This document shows, in pieces, positions 42,436-51,103 of a stretch of DNA of 51,888 nucleotides (positions are counted from its first letter, which is position 1; each line of letters starts with the position of its first letter). The DNA comes from CAYLSV01 sp964386435. GTDB lineage: Bacteria > Planctomycetota > Phycisphaerae > Tepidisphaerales > Tepidisphaeraceae. Made by a program: the position numbers and the translations under genes. Under the pieces are notes generated by a model. It made no database searches, was not told the DNA's origin, and was given only the letters and a program-made list of their open reading frames with translations. The stretch is from the NCBI GenBank assembly GCA_964386435.1, contig CAYLSV010000018.1, positions 1-51,888 on the forward strand, in the 5' to 3' direction.

Positions 42436-45303
42436 ATGCGGACGCTCGTGCTCGTCGGAATCACGCTCGCCCTGCTCGTGGGCGGCTACCTGCTCGTGGG
42501 CGTGCTCTCGCCGGACCCCGAGGCGTCGCGGCACGAGCCGCCGGCGGTTGAGCCGACGGTCGACGCCCAGCCGCGGCAAATCGGCGGGGCCGAGGGCGTG
42601 ATTTTGCGGCGGTTCAACGAGGACACCGCACAGCTCGCCGCCGAGTTCCGGGCCGAAGCGTACAAGCCGATCGAGACGGCCGACGGTCGGGAGTTCGAGG
42701 TCGTCGCGCCCACGCTGCTGCTGTTCATGGAGGACGGCTCGACGGTCGTCGTCAAGGCCGACGACGGCCGGGTGGCCATGCCGCCGGGGGAGGACGACCT
42801 CGACTTCTCCATGCCGCAGAAGGGCCGGCTGAACAACGTCGGCTTCGCCGTGTTCGATCCCGGCGTCTCGCCCGACGCCGAGGGCAGCGAGGCGAGCCTG
42901 ATCGGCGACGTGCCGAACCTCGACTTCGACGCCGACCGCTTCGAGTTCGCCACCGGCGACCAACGCTCCGGTGACGCCGTGACGCTGGGCGAGCGGGTGC
43001 CGGTCACGATCCGCGGCCGCGACTACGACTTCGACGGCCAAGGCCTCGTCGCCCGGCTCGACCCCGAGGGCGGCCGGCTCGAGCTGCTCCGCATCAGTCA
43101 CGGCCGCCGGCTGGTCATCAAGGACCCGGCCCTGCTCGAACAATTCGCCGGTGGCCAGGCGGCACTCGATTCTGACCGCATGTTCGCCCAAGCCACCGGC
43201 ACGCCGGGGCTGCCGCCGATCGACGCGTACTCGGCCAAGTTCCGCGACGACGTGATCGTCTCGCAGGGCGGCCAAACCCTCGCCTCGGCCGCCAGCGTCG
43301 ACGCGCTGTTCGCCGTGCCCGAGGAGGCCGAAGCCGAGGAGCCGACCGAGCCGAAGCAGCGGCGTGGTGGTGGCCGCCGTGCCCCCGCCCCGCCGCCGAC
43401 GCAGGAGTCGACCGAGCCGATCGTCATCGAGTGGCGCGGCAGCTTCGAGGTGATCCACCAGCCCGACTCGCCGGAGCTGGAGGGCAAACGCGATTTTCGC
43501 GCGGCCCTCGTCGGCAACTCGGAGCAGCCGGTGCGGCTCGACCGCGAAGGCATGAGCCTGCTCGCCCATCGCGTCGGCTACCACGCCGCGGCCGACAAAG
43601 TGACAGCCGAGCCGGGCGGGACCATCGCGCGGGTCCGCGTCCGCGACGAGGGCAATTTGCTGCTGCACTGCGCCGGCATCGAGTACACCGCCGCCGGCAA
43701 CCTCGCCACGCTGTTCGGCCCCGGCACGGCGACGCTCGCGCAGGAGGGCGAGGTCGTGGACCTCCGCTGGCAGGACGCCTGCCAACTGATCCTCGGCGAC
43801 GGCGACGTGCTGCAGTCGGCCGAGATCACCGGGGCCGTGGTCGTCGAGCATCCGAGCGTGACGATGAAGTCGGACGCGTTGGCGCTGGCGTTTGATCCGC
43901 CCGCCGAAGCACCGGCGGGGGCGAACCAGCCGGGCGATTTGCGGGACGAATCGACCCCCACCGCCGCCGGCCCGCTCCGCCGGGTGACGGCCACCGGCAA
44001 CGCCGTCGCCGTCCTGCCGGGCGAGGGCGAGTCGCAGGAAATCGGGGCGAACCGACTCGTGCTGAGCATCGACGAGACCGGCCGCGTGCCCCAGCGGTTG
44101 GAGGCCGACGGCAACGTGACGGCGCTGGCCGACGGGCAGCGGGTGACGGCCGCCACGCTTGCCGCCGACGTGGCCGAAATCGAGGGCGAGCTGCAACTCG
44201 TTGGCCTGATCGCCAAGACCGACGTCGTCATCGAGGCGACCGGCGAGGAGCCGATGCGGGCCGAGGGGCAACTGCTGATGAGCGGCGGCGGCGTCGACCC
44301 GCAGTGGCGGCTGACCGGCGGCGACGCCGGCACGATTATGGTCCGCCGCGGCGCCGATGTCTTGACGGCCGAGACGGCCACGTTCCGCCCGAGCGACGAG
44401 TCGGCCGACCTCGCCGGGCCGGGCACGCTCGTGAGCGTGATGCCGATGACGCAGCCCGACGGCACCAGCCGCCAGGTGCCGGTGACGATCCGGTGGCAAA
44501 ACGGCGCGAGCTACGAGCCGGCCGCCCGCCGCATCGATATCCGCGGCCCGCTCACCGCCGAGGGCCAGCGGAGCGACGGCGAGACGATCACCGCCACGGC
44601 ACAAAACGCCGAAGTCCGGCTCGGCCCGCCGAGCGCGGGCGACGACCTCGCCGCCGACGTGGAGCAGGTGATTTTGCGCGGCGAGGTCGATTTGGGGCTC
44701 GTCGAGCGAGACGAACATCAGGCGTTGCTGCGGCGGATGAACCTGCTGGCCGAGGAGATTCGGATGAGCCCGACGACGCAGGCGCTGTTGGTGCCGGGGG
44801 CCGGGCGGATGTTGTACGAGGACCGGCGGCCCTCGCCCGAAGGTGGGATTGAGCCGGCGGACGCGCAGCAGGCGCTGGGCGATTTTCGCGGCATCGCCGG
44901 CATGCGTTGGCAAGGGCGGCTGACGTACGACGACGCGGGCGGGCTGGTCGTGCAGGACGAAGTGCAGGTGCGTGCCCAGCCGGCCGACGGCGAGGGCGAG
45001 CGGTTCACGCTGGCCGCCGACCGCGTGACCGGCACCGTCGCCGGCGGCGAGGGCCAGGCCCTGCAGATTGCAGCCGGCACGGCCGAGGGCAACGTCGACT
45101 TTACGGCCCCCGACCTCCAGTTTCGCCACGGCGACATCGCCTACGACGCCGCCACCGGCATCCTCACCGCCGTCGGCCGCTCCGGACTGCCGATCCGCCT
45201 CACCGGCGCCGCCACCGCCAGCGGCACCGCCGACCGCCTGGCGTACAACACGATCACCGGCGAGCTCCAACTCCGCAACGTCGCCGGCGGCGGCGGGCGG
45301 TGA
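42436..45303 (+). CDS. giant LptC/LptA-like LPS transport protein
   Basis: 955 residues. A single N-terminal membrane anchor (LVLVGITLALLVGGYLLVGVL) is followed by an LptC-like periplasmic portion and several stretches of OstA/LptA-type beta strands: YSAKFRDDVIVSQGGQTLAS, HCAGIEYTAAGNLATLFGPG, VTATGNAVAVLPGEGESQ, LVLSIDETGRVPQRLEADGN and APDLQFRHGDIAYDAATGIL. LptC and LptA are normally about 190 and 180 residues and carry LPS across the periplasm; here the bridge appears fused and expanded. Position directly after kdsD supports this. Residues about 305-335 are a charged/Pro-rich linker (EEAEAEEPTEPKQRRGGG). Exact domain borders need profile comparison. Confidence 0.7.
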   Translation: MRTLVLVGITLALLVGGYLLVGVLSPDPEASRHEPPAVEPTVDAQPRQIGGAEGVILRRFNEDTAQLAAEFRAEAYKPIETADGREFEVVAPTLLLFMEDGSTVVVKADDGRVAMPPGEDDLDFSMPQKGRLNNVGFAVFDPGVSPDAEGSEASLIGDVPNLDFDADRFEFATGDQRSGDAVTLGERVPVTIRGRDYDFDGQGLVARLDPEGGRLELLRISHGRRLVIKDPALLEQFAGGQAALDSDRMFAQATGTPGLPPIDAYSAKFRDDVIVSQGGQTLASAASVDALFAVPEEAEAEEPTEPKQRRGGGRRAPAPPPTQESTEPIVIEWRGSFEVIHQPDSPELEGKRDFRAALVGNSEQPVRLDREGMSLLAHRVGYHAAADKVTAEPGGTIARVRVRDEGNLLLHCAGIEYTAAGNLATLFGPGTATLAQEGEVVDLRWQDACQLILGDGDVLQSAEITGAVVVEHPSVTMKSDALALAFDPPAEAPAGANQPGDLRDESTPTAAGPLRRVTATGNAVAVLPGEGESQEIGANRLVLSIDETGRVPQRLEADGNVTALADGQRVTAATLAADVAEIEGELQLVGLIAKTDVVIEATGEEPMRAEGQLLMSGGGVDPQWRLTGGDAGTIMVRRGADVLTAETATFRPSDESADLAGPGTLVSVMPMTQPDGTSRQVPVTIRWQNGASYEPAARRIDIRGPLTAEGQRSDGETITATAQNAEVRLGPPSAGDDLAADVEQVILRGEVDLGLVERDEHQALLRRMNLLAEEIRMSPTTQALLVPGAGRMLYEDRRPSPEGGIEPADAQQALGDFRGIAGMRWQGRLTYDDAGGLVVQDEVQVRAQPADGEGERFTLAADRVTGTVAGGEGQALQIAAGTAEGNVDFTAPDLQFRHGDIAYDAATGILTAVGRSGLPIRLTGAATASGTADRLAYNTITGELQLRNVAGGGGR

Positions 45304-45393
45304 GTGCGAACCTGCGGCACGTGGTGCCGCGGCTGCCGCGGGCCACGCCTCCGGCACTCAGCACCCAATGCTCGTCACTCGTCACTTCCGCCA

Positions 45394-45466
45394 TGCCCCC
45401 GGCCGGATTCGAACCGGCAACCAAGCCATTATGAGTGGCCTGCTCTGACCATTGAGCTACGGGGGC
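45394..45466 (-). tRNA. tRNA-Met (anticodon CAT)
   Basis: 73 nt. Acceptor stem GCCCCCG pairs with CGGGGGC and the discriminator is A. The D arm is AGCTC...GAGC, the anticodon stem is GGCCA/TGGCT around the loop CTCATAA (anticodon CAT), and the T arm is GCCGG-TTCGAAT-CCGGC. The first pair is G-C, so this is not the initiator type with a mismatched 1-72 position. It is elongator Met, or less likely a tRNA-Ile whose CAT is modified to lysidine. CCA is not encoded. Confidence 0.92.
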
Positions 45467-45473
45467 GGGGAAT

Positions 45474-45588
45474 GGTAGTCCTTGGTCCTTTGTTGTTGGT
45501 CCTTTGTTCTTTGTCATTAATCCATGAGCCGCCACAGACGGCAAAGAACAAATGACAAACGACCAACAACGAGGGACACCCGACTACC
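45474..45588. repeat. AT-rich imperfect inverted repeat with internal tandem units
   Basis: Matching pairs in order: GGTAGTC (45474-45480) with GACTACC (45582-45588), GTTGTTGGTC (45492-45501) with GACCAACAAC (45561-45570), and TTTGTCATT (45510-45518) with AATGACAAA (45551-45559). The left arm has a tandem doublet TTGGTCCTTTGTTG/TTGGTCCTTTGTTC. It fills most of the spacer between tRNA-Met and the glycosyltransferase. TACCGT at 45585-45590 lies 8 nt before the glycosyltransferase ATG. Confidence 0.6.
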
Positions 45589-45598
45589 GTCCGCCCCG

Positions 45599-47002
45599 AT
45601 GCACGTGCTCTACGTCCACCAGAACTTCCCCGCCCAGTTCGGGCACATCGCGCACCACCTGGCCGGGCGGGAGGGGTGGCGGGCGACGTTCCTCTCCGAA
45701 ACGCCGGCCGGGCGGGATGGAGCGATCGAGAAGATCCAGTACAAACGCCTGGGCGGGGCGACGGCGCAGAATCACTTTTGTAGCCGCACGTTCGAGAACA
45801 CCGTGTGGCACTGCGATGCGGCGTTTCGGGCACTCGCCGAGCGGCCTGATCTGAAGCCCGACCTCATTGTCGGGCACAGCGGGTTCGGGTCGACGCTGTT
45901 TTTGCGGGAGCTGTACCCGGACGTGCCGGTGGTGAATCTGTTTGAGTACTACTACCTGCCGCACGACGTCGACAGCGACATGGATTTCCGCACGGATTTG
46001 GCGGCGCTGGGCTGGACGAACGGCGTGTGGAAGTACCAGCGCAGCCGCTGCCGCAACGCGATGATCTTGCTCGATTTGCAGAACTGCCAGCTCGGCTACT
46101 GCCCCACGGCGTTCCAGCGGTCGCGGTTCCCCGACGAGTACGCCGGCAAGCTCGACGTGATGTTCGACGGCATCGACCGCACCCTCTGGCACGGCCACGA
46201 CGGTAAGCTCCGGCCGCCGCCGAGCCAGCGGACCGGCCGCACGATCGCCGGCGTCGAGGTGGCGGCGGATGAGAAGCTCGTCACCTACGTCAGCCGCGGC
46301 TTCGAGAGCATGCGCGGCTTCGACATCTTCATGAAAAGCGCCCGCCGGATCACGGAGCGTGACCCGAAAGTCCGCATCCTCGTCGTCGGCACCGAACGCA
46401 TCGCCTACGGCGGCGACGAGGGGCACACCGACGGCCAATCGTTCAAGGCGTGGACGCTGGCGCAGGCGGAGTTTCAGGGGGCCGACCTCTCCCGCATCCA
46501 CTTCGTCGGCCGCCTGCCGCCGGCGGAGTTGGCGACGGTGTTGGCGTCGACCGACTTGCACATTTACCTGACCGTGCCGTTCGTGCTGAGCTGGAGCATG
46601 GTCAACGCGATGAGCTGCGGCGCGGTGGTGCTCGGCAGCGACACGCCGCCGGTGCGGGAGCTGATCGAGGACGGCGAAACCGGGCTGCTGGCCGACTTCT
46701 TCGACCCCGACGAGTTCGCCGACGCGGCGATGGTGGCCCTGGCCGACATCCCCAAACACCGCCACCTCGGCGAGGCGGCCGAGGCGCTGGTGCGGGAGAA
46801 GTACGCCCTCGACGCCGTGCTGCCGCGCATGCTCGAGATGTACGAAAAAGCCCGCGCCACCACCGCCGGCCTGGAACCGCCGCGCCCGTGGCCGGAGGTG
46901 CCAAAGGTGAAGCCGACGCCACCGCCCCAACCGGCACGAGCGGCAAAGCCCGCCCTACCCGCCCCGACCGCCGCAAAGCCCGGCGGCCCGTTCGCGGGAT
47001 GA
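45599..47002 (+). CDS. GT4-type glycosyltransferase
   Basis: 467 residues. ATG 45599 starts MHVLYVHQNFPAQFGHIAHHL, the usual N-terminal beta-alpha unit of this GT-B group. The C-terminal donor-binding half has VTYVSRGFESMRGFDIFMKS, IHFVGRLPPAELATVLASTD, LHIYLTVPFVLSWSMVNAM and the acidic DTPPVRELIEDGETGLLADFFDPDE, corresponding to the E-x7-E region of GT4. The last 50 residues are Pro/Ala/Lys-rich and unlikely to be structured. Donor and acceptor are unknown; envelope or exopolysaccharide synthesis is likely. Confidence 0.85.
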   Translation: MHVLYVHQNFPAQFGHIAHHLAGREGWRATFLSETPAGRDGAIEKIQYKRLGGATAQNHFCSRTFENTVWHCDAAFRALAERPDLKPDLIVGHSGFGSTLFLRELYPDVPVVNLFEYYYLPHDVDSDMDFRTDLAALGWTNGVWKYQRSRCRNAMILLDLQNCQLGYCPTAFQRSRFPDEYAGKLDVMFDGIDRTLWHGHDGKLRPPPSQRTGRTIAGVEVAADEKLVTYVSRGFESMRGFDIFMKSARRITERDPKVRILVVGTERIAYGGDEGHTDGQSFKAWTLAQAEFQGADLSRIHFVGRLPPAELATVLASTDLHIYLTVPFVLSWSMVNAMSCGAVVLGSDTPPVRELIEDGETGLLADFFDPDEFADAAMVALADIPKHRHLGEAAEALVREKYALDAVLPRMLEMYEKARATTAGLEPPRPWPEVPKVKPTPPPQPARAAKPALPAPTAAKPGGPFAG

Positions 47003-47014
47003 GCCGGCGTTGCT

Positions 47015-47137
47015 GCGTGCGTAGCCCCGCCGTTACCACGGCGGTGGGGGTCTCAACGACTCTCGCACAGGAAACGGTTGACCCGCGTGGACGCGCAAGA
47101 AACCCCCACCGCTGCGTAGCAGCGGGGCTACGCACGC
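47015..47137. repeat. REPIN: two family-A REP hairpins in inverted orientation with 16-bp perfect outer arms
   Basis: Outer arms GCGTGCGTAGCCCCGC (47015-47030) and GCGGGGCTACGCACGC (47122-47137) are exact inverse complements. Each end forms a hairpin: GTAGCCCCGCCGT-tacc-ACGGCGGTGGGG at the left, and the reverse arrangement CCCCCACCGCTGcgtaGCAGCGGGGCTACGC at the right. The GTAG tetranucleotide at the foot is the feature recognised by REP-associated tyrosine transposases. About 50 bp of non-repeat DNA lies between. The rest of the 308-bp spacer 47003-47310 shows no gene. Confidence 0.75.
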
Positions 47138-47310
47138 CGTGGCCGCGTTGAGTAGCTCGATCCGCAGCACCGCGCTCTCGAGGGATGAGCGGGCGGTCCG
47201 TTTTGTCCGAACCCTTGCCCGAACCTCGTGGTAACGTTGCTGCCGGTGGCGGCGTCGTAGAGTGCGCCGCGACCGTTTGCCGCCGCTTTGCCGATAACGC
47301 CTTCAACGCC

Positions 47311-49548
47311 ATGATGCTCAACCGCACCCCGATCGTCCGTGCCGCCGTCGAGACCCTTGAGAGCCGTCGGCTGCTGTCAAGTGCCCCGCAGATTCTGGGC
47401 CTGGGCCAGCCGCAACTCGACGCCTTCGCCAACGCCGACGTGCCCGTCGGCCACACGCTGCAGGTGCCCGTCACCGGCTTCGACGCCGACGGCGACGATT
47501 TGACCTACACCGTCACCAGCAGCAACCCGGCCGTCGTGCCGACCATGCGCTCGACCGACACGTTCCTGCGGATGGACGTGGCCGGCTTCGGCCGCATGGA
47601 GTTCGCGCTCTTCGACGACACGCCGCTGACCACCCGCACCATCGGCGCCTTCGCCGACAGTGGGCTCTACGACGGCCTGACGTTCCACCGCGTGCTCAAC
47701 GGCTTCGTCAACCAGGGCGGCGATCCCGACGGCAACGGCAGCGGCGCGAGCGTGCCCAATGGCGTGCAGTTCACCGACGAGTTCGACTCCGACACCGTCT
47801 TCACCGGCGTCGGCCAACTCGCCATGGCCAACAGTGGCAAGGACACCAACTCCACGCAGTTCTTCATCACCGACACCGATTCCTCGCCGCGGTTCCTCGA
47901 TTACAACCACACGATCTTCGGCCAGCTCACCCGCGGCTTGAACATCAACAACGCCATCAGCGAGACGCCCGCCACACAAAGCGGCACCCCCGCCGACCCG
48001 CCGGTCATCAGCGAGGCCCGCACCTTCGAGCGGTCCACCGACGGCGTCATCCAGCTCGAGGCCACAGGTGCGGTCGACCAATCGGCCACCATCACTGTCA
48101 CCGCCACCGACCCGACCGGCCTGACCAGCACGGTGCAGTTCAACGCCACCGTCGTGGCCGACGTCGACCCGAACAGCGGCGTGACCTACAACCAGCCGCC
48201 GATCCTCACCGCGCCGCTGTCGGACTTCCGCTCAGCCGTCAACGAGGAGATCGTCATCGACGTCTCGGCCATCGACGCCGAGGGCGACGACTTCGAGATC
48301 GGCGCGCGGTTTGTCACCCAGTTCACCGAAAGCCAGCGGCCGGCCACCACCATCGACCAAGCGAACGACCGCGTGATCATCCAGCCTGTTGCCGGCTACA
48401 CCGGGCCGATCGAGTTCGAGATCGGCATCAAGCAGACCGGGGCCACCACCCGCGGCTCCACCTCCCTCGCCCCCGGCGACACCGACTTCCTCAAAATCTA
48501 CGACACCCAGACCATAATGGTCGGCGTCGGCGCCGGGGCCATCGACGGCATTGGCCAGATCATCAACACCACCGAGGGCGTGCCGGTGAACGACGTCCTG
48601 CTGGCCACGTTCACCACCTCCGACGCCAACGCCGGGGTCGCCGACTTCACCGCCCGCGTCAAGTGGGGCAACGCCGAGTTCGACTTCGGCACCATCACCC
48701 AACGGCCCGACGGCGTCTTCGAGGTCCGCGGCAGCCAAAGCTACAGCCAGCCGCTGACCGCGCCCGTCGAGATCGAAATCGTCGCCGACGACGGCGGCAC
48801 CGAGAACATCCTCTCCAACGTCGTCGTCCTGCCCATCGCCCAGATCGTCGGCTCCCGGCTGCTCGTCAATGGGACCGTGGGTGACGACATCCTCGGCGTC
48901 TCCAACCCACGCGACGGCATCATCCGGGCCAACGTCAACAACATCATCCGCGACTTCTCCAACGTCGGCATCGACGGCGTCGAGCTGCGGGCGTTCGACG
49001 GCAACGACTTCGTCTCCATCGGCGGCCGGGTGCCCCCGGTGGGCGTCGACGGTGGCGACGGCGACGACGAGATCTACGGCGGCGAGTTCGCCGACTTCAT
49101 CGACGCCGGCGACGGCAACGACTACGTCTTCGGCGCCGGCGGCGAGGACGCCATCCGCGGCCAGAACGGCCGCGACACCCTCACCGGCGGCGCGGGCAAA
49201 AACACCCTCGCCGGCGGCGACGGCGACGATTTGCTCCAAGGCTCGGGTGCCCGCGACGAACTCTACGGCGGCGAGGGCCAGGATCGCCTCTACGGCCGCA
49301 ACGGCGGCGACGTCCTCGACGGCGGCGGCGGCATCGACCGCATCTTCGCCGGCGGCGGCGAGGACCTGCTCATCGGCGGCGGCGCCAATGACCGCCTCTA
49401 CGGCGAGTTCGGCAACGACACGCTCATCGGCGGCAACGGCCGAGACCTCTTCAGCGGCGGCGACGGCACCGACACCGCCTTCTTCAACAGCGAAGACGAC
49501 CTGACCGTCGATGTCTTCATCTTCAGCATCGAGATCACCAACCCGTAA
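47311..49548 (+). CDS. secreted cyclophilin-type peptidyl-prolyl isomerase fused to RTX calcium-binding repeats
   Basis: 745 residues from ATG 47311 (ATG 47314 is equally possible). An LEPR-XLL-like motif VETLESRRLLSS is at about 15-24. A short cadherin-like segment (VPVTGFDADGDDLTYTVTSS) precedes a cyclophilin domain at about 88-220: MEFALFDDTPLTTRTIGAFA, YDGLTFHRVLNGFVNQGGDP, ANSGKDTNSTQFFITD and YNHTIFGQL. Catalytic-type FHR and QFFI residues are kept. Ig-like segments follow, then at about 580-725 many nonapeptide GGxGxDxLxG repeats (GGDGDDEIYGG, NGRDTLTGGAG, GGDGDDLLQGS, GGNGRDLFSGG) typical of hemolysin-type calcium-binding proteins. Its likely place is outside the cell. Confidence 0.85.
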   Translation: MMLNRTPIVRAAVETLESRRLLSSAPQILGLGQPQLDAFANADVPVGHTLQVPVTGFDADGDDLTYTVTSSNPAVVPTMRSTDTFLRMDVAGFGRMEFALFDDTPLTTRTIGAFADSGLYDGLTFHRVLNGFVNQGGDPDGNGSGASVPNGVQFTDEFDSDTVFTGVGQLAMANSGKDTNSTQFFITDTDSSPRFLDYNHTIFGQLTRGLNINNAISETPATQSGTPADPPVISEARTFERSTDGVIQLEATGAVDQSATITVTATDPTGLTSTVQFNATVVADVDPNSGVTYNQPPILTAPLSDFRSAVNEEIVIDVSAIDAEGDDFEIGARFVTQFTESQRPATTIDQANDRVIIQPVAGYTGPIEFEIGIKQTGATTRGSTSLAPGDTDFLKIYDTQTIMVGVGAGAIDGIGQIINTTEGVPVNDVLLATFTTSDANAGVADFTARVKWGNAEFDFGTITQRPDGVFEVRGSQSYSQPLTAPVEIEIVADDGGTENILSNVVVLPIAQIVGSRLLVNGTVGDDILGVSNPRDGIIRANVNNIIRDFSNVGIDGVELRAFDGNDFVSIGGRVPPVGVDGGDGDDEIYGGEFADFIDAGDGNDYVFGAGGEDAIRGQNGRDTLTGGAGKNTLAGGDGDDLLQGSGARDELYGGEGQDRLYGRNGGDVLDGGGGIDRIFAGGGEDLLIGGGANDRLYGEFGNDTLIGGNGRDLFSGGDGTDTAFFNSEDDLTVDVFIFSIEITNP

Positions 49549-49600
49549 CGCCCTCAACCTCGGCGAACTGCGTGTCGTCGAGTAGCATGCGGCGGAGTTT

Positions 49601-50065
49601 ATGGCCGACGACGTCCACTTCATGCACCTCGCGCTCCGGCAGGCGGTCGAGGCGGGGGTGGCGGGGGAGGTGCCGATCGGGTGCGTGATCGTGCGGGAGG
49701 GCGTGGTGATCGCCACGGGGCAGAACCGGCGGGAGCGGGACGAGGACCCGACGGCCCACGCCGAGGTCGTCGCGCTGCGGGCGGCCGGGGCGGCGACCGG
49801 GTCGTGGCGGCTCGTCGGCTGTACGCTGATCGTCACGCTCGAGCCGTGCCCGATGTGTGCCGGGGCGATTGTGAACGCCCGGGTGCCGCGGGTGGTGTTC
49901 GGCGCCAGCGACCCCAAGGCCGGGGCAGCGGGCACGCTCATGAACCTGTGCCTTGATGAACGGCTCAACCACACCGCCGAGGTCATCGGCGGCGTCGAGG
50001 CAACGGCGTGTGCGGACATCCTGCGCGAGTTCTTCCGCAAACAGCGGGCGCTAGGGAAAAAGTGA
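49601..50065 (+). CDS. tadA: tRNA-specific adenosine deaminase
   Basis: 154 residues. It converts A34 to inosine in tRNA-Arg(ACG). The zinc site is complete: HAEVVALRAAG (His and catalytic Glu) and EPCPMCAGAIVNARV (PCxxC). The start MADDVHFMHLALRQAVEAG and the KAGAAGTLMNL and LN-H-E segments (RLNHTAEVIGG) are the TadA order. The C-terminal helix LREFFRKQR is typical. TAGCAT lies 12 nt upstream, too far for the leaderless pattern. Confidence 0.95.
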   Translation: MADDVHFMHLALRQAVEAGVAGEVPIGCVIVREGVVIATGQNRRERDEDPTAHAEVVALRAAGAATGSWRLVGCTLIVTLEPCPMCAGAIVNARVPRVVFGASDPKAGAAGTLMNLCLDERLNHTAEVIGGVEATACADILREFFRKQRALGKK

Positions 50066-50114
50066 CCGAAGAAGTGGGTCGATTTCACGGCCCGGCGTTT
50101 GCAGCGGGCGCGGC

Positions 50115-50471
50115 ATGACCATCGACCACGTCGCCATCGAGACCAAGGACATTGCCGCCGGCGTCGCGTTCTACACCGAGAAGTTCGGTGCCAAGGTGCT
50201 GTACCAGGACGAGACCTGGGCGTTCCTGAAGTTCAGCAACGTCAAGCTCGCCCTCGTGACGCCAAGCGAGCACCCGATGCACGTCGCCTTCAGCGTCAAT
50301 GCCGAGGATCTAGCCGCGCAGGCCAAGGCGCACGGCAAGGACGTCGACGAGCACCGCGACGGCACCCGCGGCATCTACCTGGCTGATCCCTCCGGCAACG
50401 CGCTGGAGCTCATCCACTACCCGCCCGGCGGCACGGACTACAGCAAGAAGATTGAGGAGGCGGGCCAGTGA
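50115..50471 (+). CDS. VOC (glyoxalase-fold) family protein
   Basis: 118 residues, a single VOC unit of two beta-alpha-beta modules: IDHVAIETKDIAAGVAFYTEKFG and HVAFSVNAEDLAAQ, ending YLADPSGNALELIHY. Possible metal ligands are His in IDHVA, His in MHVAF and Glu in ALELI. Family members include glyoxalases, dioxygenases and resistance proteins; substrate unknown. Its TGA overlaps the next GTG (GTGA), so it is co-translated with the RidA gene. Confidence 0.85.
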   Translation: MTIDHVAIETKDIAAGVAFYTEKFGAKVLYQDETWAFLKFSNVKLALVTPSEHPMHVAFSVNAEDLAAQAKAHGKDVDEHRDGTRGIYLADPSGNALELIHYPPGGTDYSKKIEEAGQ

Positions 50472-51025
50472 CTGTCAAGCAGAAGCTGATCCAGCTGCAG
50501 ATCCCGCTCGCCGCCCCGCCGGGGCCGTTCGGGGCGTACGTGCCGGCCAAGCGGGTCGGTGACGTGCTGCACGTCAGCGGCCAGTTGCCGATGACCGATG
50601 GCCAGCTCCTCGCCACCGGCCTCGTCGGCGACGGCGTCTCGATCGACGACGCCAAGGCCTGTGCCCGACAGTGCGCCGTCAACGCCCTCGCCGCCGCCGA
50701 GACGGTGCCCGGCGGCGTCAACCACCTCGCCGGCGTCATCGCCGTCACCGTCTACGTCGCCGGCTCGCCAAGTTTCACCGACCAACCCGCCGTCGCCGAC
50801 GCCGCCAGCGGGCTGCTGCACGAGGTGTTCGACGGCGCCGCCGGCCAGCACGTCCGCGCCGCCGTCGGCGTCGCCTCACTGCCAAAGAACGCCCCCGTCG
50901 AGGTCGCCGTCACCTTCGCCTGCCGGCCCGAGCGCGACCCGACCAAGTTCGTCCTCAACGCCGAAACCGACGCCCCCGACCCCCCCAGCCTCGGCCCGGA
51001 CAAGCCGGAGAACATCCCGAGCTGA
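50468..51025 (+). CDS. RidA (YjgF/YER057c) family protein with C-terminal extension
   Basis: 185 residues; typical RidA proteins are about 130. RidA deaminases hydrolyse reactive enamine/imine intermediates. The core motif HVRAAVGVASLPKNAPVEVAV matches the R-xxx-V-xx-LP-xxxx-VE pattern with the conserved Arg, and GDVLHVSGQLPMTDGQLLATG is the N-terminal block. The last 35 residues (RDPTKFVLNAETDAPDPPSLG) are an unusual Pro/Asp-rich tail. The GTG start overlaps the VOC stop. Confidence 0.85.
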   Translation: MTVKQKLIQLQIPLAAPPGPFGAYVPAKRVGDVLHVSGQLPMTDGQLLATGLVGDGVSIDDAKACARQCAVNALAAAETVPGGVNHLAGVIAVTVYVAGSPSFTDQPAVADAASGLLHEVFDGAAGQHVRAAVGVASLPKNAPVEVAVTFACRPERDPTKFVLNAETDAPDPPSLGPDKPENIPS

Positions 51026-51103
51026 CACGACGCCGCCTCGCCAGAGGACGCTTATGCGAGGCACGACCGTAAGGGAGTGCGGGCGGCGCAGCCGCCATCG
51101 GGA

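Noticed and set aside
49583..49588. TAGCAT as a leaderless -10 box for tadA
   Set aside because: It ends 12 nt before the ATG, outside the 5-8 nt range of the other sites.
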